A stretch of DNA of 64,000 nucleotides from Pedobacter cryoconitis (GTDB lineage Bacteria; Bacteroidota; Bacteroidia; Sphingobacteriales; Sphingobacteriaceae): positions 3,534,001-3,598,000 of the forward strand of contig NZ_CP014504.1 in NCBI RefSeq assembly GCF_001590605.1, in the 5' to 3' direction. Numbering within the stretch: the stretch's first letter is position 1; each line of letters opens with the position of its first letter. Positions 10,901-16,824 of this stretch are shown in pieces. A model generated the notes under the pieces. That model made no database searches. It had not been told where the DNA came from and saw only the letters and a program-made list of their open reading frames with translations. Made by a program: the position numbers and the translations under genes.

Positions 10901-11161
10901 ATGGGTTTTAAGAGGATGTATTATTTGTTGGGGCTGGAACCCAATGAAAGAAACGTTTATCGTATCACCCGAACGAACATTCAAAAAAAAATTTCCATTA
11001 TTATTACTAATGGCAACTCTGTTGGTTCCTTTTATTTGAATAGATGCTCCGGGAATAGGGTTTTTATCTACAGATGATATAATTGTTCCCTCAATGGGTG
11101 TTTGCGCCGACACATTCCCTATAAAAACGTGCAATATTAAAATGAATATATATTTTTTCAT
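7991..11161 (-). CDS. SusC/RagA-type TonB-linked outer-membrane transporter (complete)
   Basis: This complete SusC-family transporter has 1056 residues. Its signal peptide ends near GNVSAQ. A carboxypeptidase-regulatory-like domain spans about residues 22-95. A TonB-box-like region and plug span about residues 100-230, with the family motifs VVVSTGYQ, SIRGQSTI and VLKDAAAASIWGARAGNGVIVI. The barrel runs to a C-terminal strand ending GLKVDF. It lies 20 bases after the thioredoxin-like gene and 10 bases before susD, giving the order thioredoxin-susC-susD. The other cluster has the order susC-susD-thioredoxin. The substrate is unknown. Confidence 0.97.
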   Translation of the reverse strand: MKKYIFILILHVFIGNVSAQTPIEGTIISSVDKNPIPGASIQIKGTNRVAISNNNGNFFLNVRSGDTINVSFIGFQPQQIIHPLKTHLLIELVPAENALQEVVVSTGYQVLPKERATGSFVQIDNKLIDRSVSTNIIDRLRDVVPGLSFNKTGNSQLSIRGQSTIFGNADPLIVIDNFPFDGNLQDINPNDVESITVLKDAAAASIWGARAGNGVIVITSKKGKLNSPVKISFNSNVTIGAIPDLYARNTILSSDYINIEKRLFSEGYYNTTITTGYQPLTPVVELLLQKRNNPSLGTQIDAEIEALKQNDIRKDLDKYIYQKSVYQQYSLNLRGGGKNNSFFVSGGLDRNKENLQHNDYNRASISAGNIINLFNNKLEINNSLNFIYNNTKNNNGGPSDIINGTTAGSYIYPYAQLSDEHGNALPLVKNFNTSFISSASQSGLLDWNYAPLDEINIADNTTKRRNIRLSTALKYNILQGLSASILYQYTDISATGRNFRSQDSYFTRDLINRYTQITGSNIIRPIPLGGILDMNEQSSINHSLRGQIDYSKAFNTIHEINAIGGYEIRDTRTDSRTYRYYGYDIEHANNSVVNYVTNTFPFYYDSSRKAQIPNIDNTGIFNDRFRSYYANASYSYDRRYTISASGRIDQSNLFGVKTNQKGVPLWSAGVGWNINNESFYSSELIPLLKIRATYGYNGSVNKSVSAYTTASISGVNLYQLPYATIINPPNPELRWERIKIFNMGVDFSSKGNRISGSLEYYNKKGVDLIGDTPFPPSSGISLFRGNVASTVTNGIDLNLSTKNTIGFIKWSTDFFYSHLNEKVKGYALTSSANNYIRSGSFLPLSGRPLFSLYSYSWAGLNPETGDPQGFLNGEISNDYLAILNGTTTESMIFSGSLRPTTFGALRNTFSIKDFSLSFNIGFKFGHYFRRSSVGYGNTYGLNSNSNDYALRWKNPGDETTTNIPSIPLGSNGNRDALYTFSTILVEKADNIRFQDLRLDYNLLKSKKNRYPFNSALIYLYATNLGIIWKATDRVKDPENQFGNTPFTLAVGLKVDF

Positions 11162-11181
11162 TATTAAAGTTCTTAGATCAA

Positions 11182-12558
11182 TTAGTTGGTTGATTTTTGT
11201 TTATCTTCTATAATGAGTACATCCGTGATATAATCGTCCACTTCGAACTTTAAGTCATATTTGGAAAGACTTTTGTTTAAAGCCGTTAAATCGGAAATTT
11301 TTGCGTCAATCTTTAAATCAACTGTACTGTCGTAATTGGTACCATCAACAATTGGATAAGGTGAGTTTTGCATATACAAAACTTCCAGTCGCATTGCTAT
11401 AGTAGACAAGCGGCTGTTCTTTACATCAAAACCAAATGGAGAGAATTCAATACTAGGCTGCCCACCACGGCTTTTTATCTTATCTGAATTTGAAGTTCTT
11501 TTGAGTACCAGACATTTTACTTTTCTTTTTTCAGCTTTGGAAATGTATTCAGGAAAGAAATTGCTCAAATCATTTTTCATTATTTCAAACATCCTAGCGG
11601 AGAGGTTAGGAGGTACTATTAGCTCATAGCAGTATCCATTTCCTTTTCTTAACCAATCCATATACTCCATTCCATTCTTTTCACTTGATAGTGAATTTTT
11701 ATCAGAAACATTCAAGATACATCTGCTTGGACTATAGTATTTGTCGTAACCGCCATAGGCCATTCTGAAAATTAGTACTAAGGGAATGTTACTTGCAATT
11801 ATCTTTCCCTGAGAATTATTGTTTAATGATGTTCTGCTATAATTCGGGGAAATCCCTTCTGTAAATTTTGTCAATACCGAGTGATACAGCAAGTTTGAGC
11901 CATCGCCACCATTACCGTTAATTAAAAATGGTTTGGACCTGTCGTAAGCAATTTTGAAGTCGCTCTTCTTTGCTATCTCGGCATTGCCAGATAACATTTT
12001 AGAAATGTTTGCTATAGTAACTTCCTGACTTTCTGTTATTGCTTTAACCTTTCCGTCAGCACCAACCCACACATAGTGTGGTAAGGTGGTATGAGGGAAT
12101 TGCTTGTGCAAATCCTTATCGGCCACAACTACAGGGACATTATAATGTCTTTTGTGTTGCTCTTCCAATTTGGCAAGAAATGGCATGGCTTCCTTTTCGA
12201 TCTGGTAGGTAACAGAAAGGAACTGTATCTTATCGCCAAATTGCTTTTGTAGGCTGTCCATCTTTGGGATCATAGCAATACACGGACTGCACCAAGTTGC
12301 CCAAAAATCAATGATTAGAAGCTTTCCTTTGAAATCCGAAATCTTAGCAGAATTAGTTTTGTAATTATGGATACTAGTAATAGTAATATCTGGAACCTGC
12401 TGGCCAATCTGGATACCTTTGGTCGTAACATCAACTACTTTATTGTCTTGAGCCTTAGCATTGTAACCCCCTATGATAAGGGTAAATAGACAGATAAATA
12501 TATATGTTTGCTTATTGGGGAATGGCAATACCATTCCCATACGATGTATATCGTTCAT
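11182..12558 (-). CDS. TlpA-like thioredoxin-fold protein with DUF3738-like C-terminal region (second copy)
   Basis: The protein has 458 residues. A hydrophobic export segment (about residues 19-33, ending AKAQ) precedes a TlpA-type thioredoxin domain with W89-C90-S91-P92-C93 and TTLPHY. A divergent DUF3738-like C-terminal half follows. It is the first gene of the minus-strand operon with SusC and SusD. The first 200 residues match the protein at 3643-5004 closely; the C-terminal halves share only scattered blocks (for example KSKGG/KSRGGQ). That pattern fits a constant thiol-exchange domain joined to a part that changes with the partner, which is inference. The start is an ATG at 12558. Confidence 0.85.
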   Translation of the reverse strand: MNDIHRMGMVLPFPNKQTYIFICLFTLIIGGYNAKAQDNKVVDVTTKGIQIGQQVPDITITSIHNYKTNSAKISDFKGKLLIIDFWATWCSPCIAMIPKMDSLQKQFGDKIQFLSVTYQIEKEAMPFLAKLEEQHKRHYNVPVVVADKDLHKQFPHTTLPHYVWVGADGKVKAITESQEVTIANISKMLSGNAEIAKKSDFKIAYDRSKPFLINGNGGDGSNLLYHSVLTKFTEGISPNYSRTSLNNNSQGKIIASNIPLVLIFRMAYGGYDKYYSPSRCILNVSDKNSLSSEKNGMEYMDWLRKGNGYCYELIVPPNLSARMFEIMKNDLSNFFPEYISKAEKRKVKCLVLKRTSNSDKIKSRGGQPSIEFSPFGFDVKNSRLSTIAMRLEVLYMQNSPYPIVDGTNYDSTVDLKIDAKISDLTALNKSLSKYDLKFEVDDYITDVLIIEDKQKSTN

Positions 12559-12604
12559 TTTTTTTATGATTTTTATAATTTGATTAAGGAGTTAGGTTGC
12601 TTAA

Positions 12605-12675
12605 TTGAAAAAAGCAAACGGCAACGGTGAAAAAACTATTAATTATTAACTTCCTAAATTGTGTTGCCGTTTGCT
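12605..12675 (-). terminator. Long-loop stem with T-run, minus-strand terminator
   Basis: AGCAAACGGCAAC (12613-12625 on the plus strand) and its exact complement (12663-12675) form a 13-bp stem with a 37-base loop. Read on the minus strand, it ends in a T-run. It lies just after the stop of the minus-strand ORF at 12688-13056 and before the second thioredoxin operon, so it probably ends transcription from upstream. Confidence 0.55.
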
Positions 12676-12687
12676 CAAGACGATTGC

Positions 12688-13056
12688 CTATTCAGGATGG
12701 CAAATGACCAGGCTGATTAGAATAATGAACCTACTGGTAAGTATTTGTATGTTTCTCCTGCAGTGGTAGTGAAAGACAAGGTTGAAAAGCAACTCGCAAA
12801 GACTGTTTGGAATTAAAGCAATCGGGTGGACCGATTGTTTTTTAACATTTACAGCAAGGGTTGGATCAGCAATAAAATTGCTGACCCGTTTAGCCGTTCC
12901 TAATCTGACCTTCCTTTGCTGCGGTGTGTTTGTTGGATTACGCGTGAATAAAAAATGATGCCCGATTAACCGGACCCATGGTAAATTCCGGTAAGCCTCT
13001 GGTAAGGATTGTTTAAAGGTTGGGGGGCTGGCGTGTTTTTTGGTTGTGCAGTTCAT
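12688..13056 (-). CDS. Hypothetical protein, 122 residues
   Basis: I do not recognise this protein. It is basic (many Arg, Lys and His) in its first 75 residues, then has a more hydrophobic tail. In favour of a real gene are an ATG start with AAGGGAAATA just upstream and a stem-loop terminator just after the stop. Against it are the unusual composition and a plus-strand peptide frame with its own terminator inside the same bases. Its upstream region carries inverted repeats and the sigma-like gene. Confidence 0.35.
   Translation of the reverse strand: MNCTTKKHASPPTFKQSLPEAYRNLPWVRLIGHHFLFTRNPTNTPQQRKVRLGTAKRVSNFIADPTLAVNVKKQSVHPIALIPNSLCELLFNLVFHYHCRRNIQILTSRFIILISLVICHPE
12697..12816 (+). 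pseudogene. Possible peptide gene interrupted by TAG
   Basis: A plus-strand frame begins ATG at 12697, meets TAG at 12718, and then stays open to TAA at 12814. The second part reads NEPTGKYLYVSPAVVV followed by KDKVEKQLAKTVWN, which has protein-like composition. A perfect intrinsic terminator follows the TAA after two bases, which supports a short transcript in this direction. It could be a nonsense-mutated small gene, a remnant, or chance. It lies on the opposite strand to the ORF at 12688-13056, and only one of the two may be real. Confidence 0.3.
12819..12843 (+). terminator. Intrinsic terminator inside a minus-strand ORF
   Basis: CAATCGG (12819-12825), a five-base loop and CCGATTG (12831-12837) are followed by TTTTTT. 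It reads as a terminator on the plus strand only. Confidence 0.65.
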
Positions 13057-13104
13057 TATTTCCCTTGTTTGAGTTAATTAACCGAGCGGTCCTTAAACGC
13101 CAAA

Positions 13105-13225
13105 TATGGGTATGGCATCCTAAAACCCGCTATTAGTCCCTGCCAGGAAAATAACGAGCGGAGTGCCGATACCCATTTAAGGCCGCATTCCACTCTAACC
13201 ATGCTACTAAACTTGGCAGGGACTA
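13105..13225. repeat. Nested inverted repeats
   Basis: TAGTCCCTGCCA at 13134-13145 is the exact reverse complement of 13214-13225. A second, imperfect pair (ATGGGTATGGCA near 13105 against TGCCGATACCCAT near 13164) is interleaved with it. The stretch lies between the hypothetical ORF and the sigma-like gene and could fold into a structured RNA or be part of a mobile-element end. Confidence 0.55.
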
Positions 13226-13266
13226 TAAACATGGTAAAGTAGTATAACTAAAAATCAGCGTTCTAA

Positions 13267-13722
13267 CTATGGTGGTTCGGGGCAAAAATGACCACGCAGG
13301 CACTTAATTGCCCTGAACAATGATTTTCGTATTTGTTCTGGCGGTTGGTTATTTAATTCGGCCAACAGTTCTATTGGCTTACCTATGAAAAAAACATCAA
13401 AAAACACCGCATAATCATTGCCATTAATTACATCGAAAAATGTTCCTTTGCGATATAAAGCTGTAATTGGTGTGTTCGAATTGGCAATTTCATCGCGTAC
13501 TGACTGCTGCAATATTTTGAGCAAAAAAAGAAATAGCCGCCCATTACTAGGGTCGAATTGATCTATTGTATTTCGGGCTTTTTCCACAACCCTTTCAAAA
13601 ACTGCAAACTTTATTTCGTTTACTTCAAACACGTCTGCAATTATTCCATACATGATTGGATTGTACTTATCCAATAATTGATTATTATCCGATAAAGCCG
13701 AGTTGGTTACTTCGTCTTTCAT
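13267..13722 (-). CDS. Degenerate ECF sigma-70-like protein
   Basis: From the ATG at 13722 the protein has 151 residues; the frame stays open to 13797. The stretch YNPIMYGIIADVF followed by FERVVEKARNTIDQFDP and NGRLFLFLLKIL resembles ECF sigma region 2 (the usual form is YGPLMYGI...FDASKGRLFTWL). The C-terminal RKSLFRAIKCLRGHF resembles the helix-turn-helix end of region 4. The linker is short and the region 2.4 residues that touch DNA are not convincing. It may be a diverged sigma factor, a protein that mimics one, or a decaying gene. No anti-sigma gene (FecR type) is next to it, which is unusual beside SusCD genes. Confidence 0.5.
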   Translation of the reverse strand: MKDEVTNSALSDNNQLLDKYNPIMYGIIADVFEVNEIKFAVFERVVEKARNTIDQFDPSNGRLFLFLLKILQQSVRDEIANSNTPITALYRKGTFFDVINGNDYAVFFDVFFIGKPIELLAELNNQPPEQIRKSLFRAIKCLRGHFCPEPP

Positions 13723-13897
13723 GTCAAGGTTTAAATTATTGTAGTTAAATTTTATTTGGTTCAGGCTGAGGTAGAAAAAAAACGAGCGAAGCGGCACACA
13801 CGCTCTCCTATATTATTTGTGGCCGCTTGCTCGTTATGACATAGTTAAACCGGGCTTTTTGGCATTAATGCAAATAGCCGATTAAAAGGATAAAAAG

Positions 13898-13954
13898 ATG
13901 AAAGTTTACGTAAATGAAAAGAAAATTCGGGCCATAGCCAATGTTGATAGCTAA
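13898..13954 (+). CDS. Possible 18-residue micro-ORF
   Basis: An ATG preceded by AAAAGGATAAAAAG, a fair ribosome-binding site for this genome, opens an 18-residue frame beginning MKVYVNEKK. A weak stem followed by T-rich bases (13994-14020) lies downstream. It may be a leader peptide, a remnant or chance. Confidence 0.25.
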   Translation: MKVYVNEKKIRAIANVDS

Positions 13955-14029
13955 AGGGCCTAAAAGAATGAATGATAATGTTTCTTTCCATTGCTCGTCA
14001 TATTTAAACGAGTCTTTTTTGGCTATATA

Positions 14030-14118
14030 GAGCACTATCGCTAGGGTTCTAAAACCACCTCGCCAGGCTTTCGACGGCCTTGAGAATGATTACAATAGAA
14101 CCCGTAGCATATAGTGTG
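14030..14118. repeat. Imperfect inverted repeat (about 20-bp arms)
   Basis: CACTAT-CGCTA-GGGTTCT on the left (about 14032-14050) is mirrored by AGAACCC-GTAGC-ATATAGTG on the right (about 14098-14116), enclosing about 47 bases. No gene overlaps it. Confidence 0.55.
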
Positions 14119-14142
14119 ACCGAAAGTACACAAAATATCGCT

Positions 14143-14218
14143 ACAGGTATAATCTATTGTCTCTTCTCTTGCACTTTGTCGAAATTTGGCGAGTGAGACT
14201 CTTTATTATAATACCTGT
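14143..14218. repeat. Inverted repeat with bulged 20-bp arms
   Basis: The left arm ACAGGTAT...GTCTC (14143-14163) is mirrored by GAGAC...ATACCTGT (14195-14218). It begins 25 bases after the previous repeat and ends 113 bases before the next gene, so it could be the 5' region of that gene's transcript or an element end. Confidence 0.55.
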
Positions 14219-14331
14219 TATATCAATCTGACTTAATCAATTGATATTCAATATTCAAATATAAATAATTAATTTATATAAATGCAACTATTTGCGGGTT
14301 TTTAAATCATTTAGATAAAGAGATTGGCTTC

Positions 14332-14841
14332 ATGAAACATTTTGATGCTAACCTTACAAGAGAAAATATATTTAAATGTATTAGTTATAGCGGCCTAACG
14401 GACGAAAACTTTGCAAATATTATAGGAATATCATTAAGAAAATTTCAATATATTAAAGCTAAAAAGTTTGAGTTCACTATTAAGGATATAGAAAAAGCTT
14501 GTACATTTTTTAAAATCCCATTTGACAAAATTACAACTACTTCAATTGTTCTACTCAATAACTATAGAGAGTCACTTTTAGATTACCACATAGATAAACT
14601 TGAGTTTAAAAAAATACTTCAGGATAAGCCTTCGATTTCATTTGCTATTGAATTTATTTTAATCCATGACTCATCCTTTTTGGATATAAAATTAGAAATC
14701 AAGAATATTAAAGCCATACTTGATAAATATGGATACTCTTATACTAGTAGCTCTTTAACCAACGAATTGAAAAAATCGAAGTTCATTAATTTTGAACCCC
14801 ATCCCCTTAAAAAAGGAACTTTTATCTATAGTAAAAAGTAA
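14332..14841 (+). CDS. Putative HTH (XRE-like) protein
   Basis: The 169-residue protein has an N-terminal helix-turn-helix-like segment (about residues 10-60: LTDENFANIIGISLRKFQYIK, cut by one residue here as a motif of XRE type). The rest is Lys/Ile-rich and not recognised. A transcriptional regulator of the island is likely, but the target is unknown. It is followed after 46 bases by a membrane-anchored protein on the same strand. AT content is high, as in the rest of this island. Confidence 0.5.
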   Translation: MKHFDANLTRENIFKCISYSGLTDENFANIIGISLRKFQYIKAKKFEFTIKDIEKACTFFKIPFDKITTTSIVLLNNYRESLLDYHIDKLEFKKILQDKPSISFAIEFILIHDSSFLDIKLEIKNIKAILDKYGYSYTSSSLTNELKKSKFINFEPHPLKKGTFIYSKK

Positions 14842-14887
14842 ATAGTTTCAAACTGATCTTGAAATTTGAAATACTTAAAATAATAGT

Positions 14888-15514
14888 ATGATACATTTTT
14901 ATTTCCAGGCACCCAACGTATCCGATTGGCTTACATTTATTGTAAGCGTTCTCACGTTTATTGTAAGTGCTGGCACCCTTTATCTTGGTTACCGGGCCTT
15001 AAATTCCTGGCGTAACGAAAGGCGATACAATGTTGCCGTCAATGCCCTTGCTATTGCCAATAGGGGCAGATATTATGTGGAGGCTTTGCGTAGTCCAGCA
15101 CAATTTGAAGGTGAACTTGATGATAAGGTACAGGAAATTTATAGGGGAAAAAATGTTCCGGAAGAAGTCTTACTTATAGAATCAAGGCGAAAAAACTTTG
15201 CCGACCTGCTGAAAGAAATATATTTAAACAATGAAATCGCTTTAATTGAGCTTGGTGAAAACCATATTATACATAAATACTTGCAAAAAGTAATAGAAAT
15301 TGATAATGATGTTTTAAAGGCAGCAGATAGTTACGCAAGGCTTAAAATTATGATTAGTCACGAAGAAATTGAGAGTGATGAAGTAAAGAAAAAGCTTATA
15401 AAGCTGCGCAGACGTATGTTTCAATTTACAGACGATCAGCATCACAAAGAATTATCAACCCTTCATGAAAAGCTCATTATTTATAGAACAACGATTAGTT
15501 CTAAACTATTCTAA
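14888..15514 (+). CDS. Membrane-anchored hypothetical protein
   Basis: This 208-residue protein has one N-terminal membrane segment (about residues 12-36, from WLTFIVSVLTFIVSAGTL to GY). A charged, mostly helical cytoplasmic part with probable coiled coil follows. I do not recognise a family. Similar one-helix plus helical-tail proteins occur on phages and islands, sometimes as anchors in defence modules, but nothing here proves that role. It sits between the HTH-like gene and the 64/186-residue coupled pair. Confidence 0.5.
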   Translation: MIHFYFQAPNVSDWLTFIVSVLTFIVSAGTLYLGYRALNSWRNERRYNVAVNALAIANRGRYYVEALRSPAQFEGELDDKVQEIYRGKNVPEEVLLIESRRKNFADLLKEIYLNNEIALIELGENHIIHKYLQKVIEIDNDVLKAADSYARLKIMISHEEIESDEVKKKLIKLRRRMFQFTDDQHHKELSTLHEKLIIYRTTISSKLF

Positions 15515-15642
15515 AGCGAGCAGATATAAAAGTAATTATTTGTAGAATATAACTTTAAAAGTTACGTTGTATTGGTTATAACACAAAAAGTTGTTAATTT
15601 TGTTTATATTGATAAATATATCAGTTATTAAATGTTACAGTT

Positions 15643-15837
15643 ATGCAAGCATTAAATCCAGTTCACCCCAAAAAGAAGCTTGTACCAAAAGGTGCCCGTT
15701 TAAAATGGACGCCATTGGTTAAGGTAGAGTCTGTAAGCCTACAGGGCAAAATAATTGTTGGCAAGGTGGTTAAAGGAAATGTAGGTGTAATAAAAATAGA
15801 AGGAAATAACATTAAACACAAATTTTTGATTCCTTGA
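15643..15837 (+). CDS. Small basic hypothetical protein (first of a coupled pair)
   Basis: This 64-residue basic protein begins MQALNPVHPKKKLVPKG and continues with alternating beta-type residues (KIIVGKVVKGNVGVIKIEG). It has no known motif. Its stop TGA at 15835-15837 overlaps the TTG start of the next frame by the bases TTGA, which suggests translational coupling. The small size, basic charge and coupling to a larger downstream gene fit the layout of a toxin-antitoxin pair, but no sequence family supports that. Confidence 0.5.
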   Translation: MQALNPVHPKKKLVPKGARLKWTPLVKVESVSLQGKIIVGKVVKGNVGVIKIEGNNIKHKFLIP

Positions 15838-16394
15838 CATTCGATAAATATCCAGGCTACGAGCTTAAATTTATACAAAAAAGAAATTGCAAAGATGGGT
15901 CAGCCCATCTTTTTTCATTAATATACAAATTCCGTTCTCCTGTAACCAAACTGGATTACGTACTTACGGCCGATTATCATGAGGAAGATGTATTTGCAGT
16001 TAAGTTTTATGCTAAAATGCACCGCAAAAGTGAGTTTAAATATTCTTTAATTGTAAACAGAGGCGATTTGGGCAATATCCTGATGACCTGCTTAAAGGTA
16101 ATACCATTAATATTGCAAGAATACCCCAATGCATCATTTGGTTTTATTGGCTCACGCTCTTACGATCGGAAATCCAAAACATTGGAGAACTATCAAAATA
16201 CACAACGATATAATGTATACACTTATCTTGTTAACAAAACCATTGGTCATAAAACCTTCCAACACTATCAGTATGATGAACTGAGCGGGTACTTACTTGT
16301 AAACCGAAAAAATTTATGGAACATTCAGGTAAAGGAAAGAGCGATTGCCAAAATGTTTGCTCTTACCTACAACAACCTGCCTGATGTGGTATAA
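15834..16394 (+). CDS. Hypothetical protein coupled to the upstream 64-residue ORF
   Basis: The frame is open from TTG at 15834, which overlaps the upstream stop (TTGA); no ATG lies near the beginning of the frame. From there it encodes 186 residues. The sequence is beta-rich at first, then basic and aromatic (FGFIGSRSYDRKSKTLENYQ, KNLWNIQVKERAIAKMF). I do not recognise a domain. The end is followed by 68 bases and then an 81-residue ORF. It may form an operon of island genes with the neighbours on this strand. Confidence 0.5.
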   Translation: MTFDKYPGYELKFIQKRNCKDGSAHLFSLIYKFRSPVTKLDYVLTADYHEEDVFAVKFYAKMHRKSEFKYSLIVNRGDLGNILMTCLKVIPLILQEYPNASFGFIGSRSYDRKSKTLENYQNTQRYNVYTYLVNKTIGHKTFQHYQYDELSGYLLVNRKNLWNIQVKERAIAKMFALTYNNLPDVV

Positions 16395-16462
16395 CCTTTA
16401 TCAGGTTTTACTAACCTCTCACTGAATTAAAATAGTTAACCCGGCATTGGAAAAAACTTCTG

Positions 16463-16708
16463 ATGTCGGGTGCAGAATCAGCTAACATTTCTCTTTATGA
16501 CTTTGATTTACCTAATGACATAGACAGATTAAAGAGAATATCAAAAGTCGTTAATAGCAAGAAAGATCCTAGATTTAAAAAATTAATAAGGTCGATGATA
16601 AAAGCCGGTGCACCTGAATATTCTAAACTTGCCCTTTGGGTCAGCTATCTTAAGGAAAAAAATTACCAGGTTAATATAAAAGAACTTAAAGAACTCTATT
16701 ATCATTAA
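16463..16708 (+). CDS. Small hypothetical protein, 81 residues
   Basis: This short, charged, mostly helical protein starts MSGAESANISLYDFDLP and ends with KELKELYYH. I do not recognise a family. It is the last plus-strand gene before a hairpin (16731-16755) and the convergent HEPN-type operon. Confidence 0.45.
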   Translation: MSGAESANISLYDFDLPNDIDRLKRISKVVNSKKDPRFKKLIRSMIKAGAPEYSKLALWVSYLKEKNYQVNIKELKELYYH

Positions 16709-16730
16709 TATTAGATTTATTAGATAGTAT

Positions 16731-16755
16731 AACGCTACTGCAAATCAGTAGCGTT
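16731..16755. terminator. Hairpin between convergent genes
   Basis: AACGCTACTG (16731-16740) with its exact complement (16746-16755) and a five-base loop lies between the 81-residue gene and the minus-strand operon. There is no strong T-run, so termination is only probable. Confidence 0.45.
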
Positions 16756-16824
16756 AGTCAATTAGACAAGGCTAAACCTTCATATTTCGCAGCACATAAA
16801 AAAGTGTTTAAACGAGCTAAAGAA

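Larger units (their letters stand above)
13798..14331. other. Gene-poor stretch with micro-ORF and two large inverted repeats
   Basis: These 534 bases contain a possible 18-codon ORF (13898-13954), a weak hairpin with T-run (13994-14020) and two long inverted repeats, listed separately. No ORF above 60 codons has plausible composition here. Confidence 0.5.

Noticed and set aside
14143..14218. Inverted repeat as a simple terminator for the micro-ORF
   Set aside because: The arms are long with a loop of about 30 bases and no T-run follows, so a terminator is not the best reading.
13081..14331. CRISPR array or tracrRNA-like region
   Set aside because: The inverted repeats are single, unrelated to each other, and not spaced as a repeat array; no cas genes are present.
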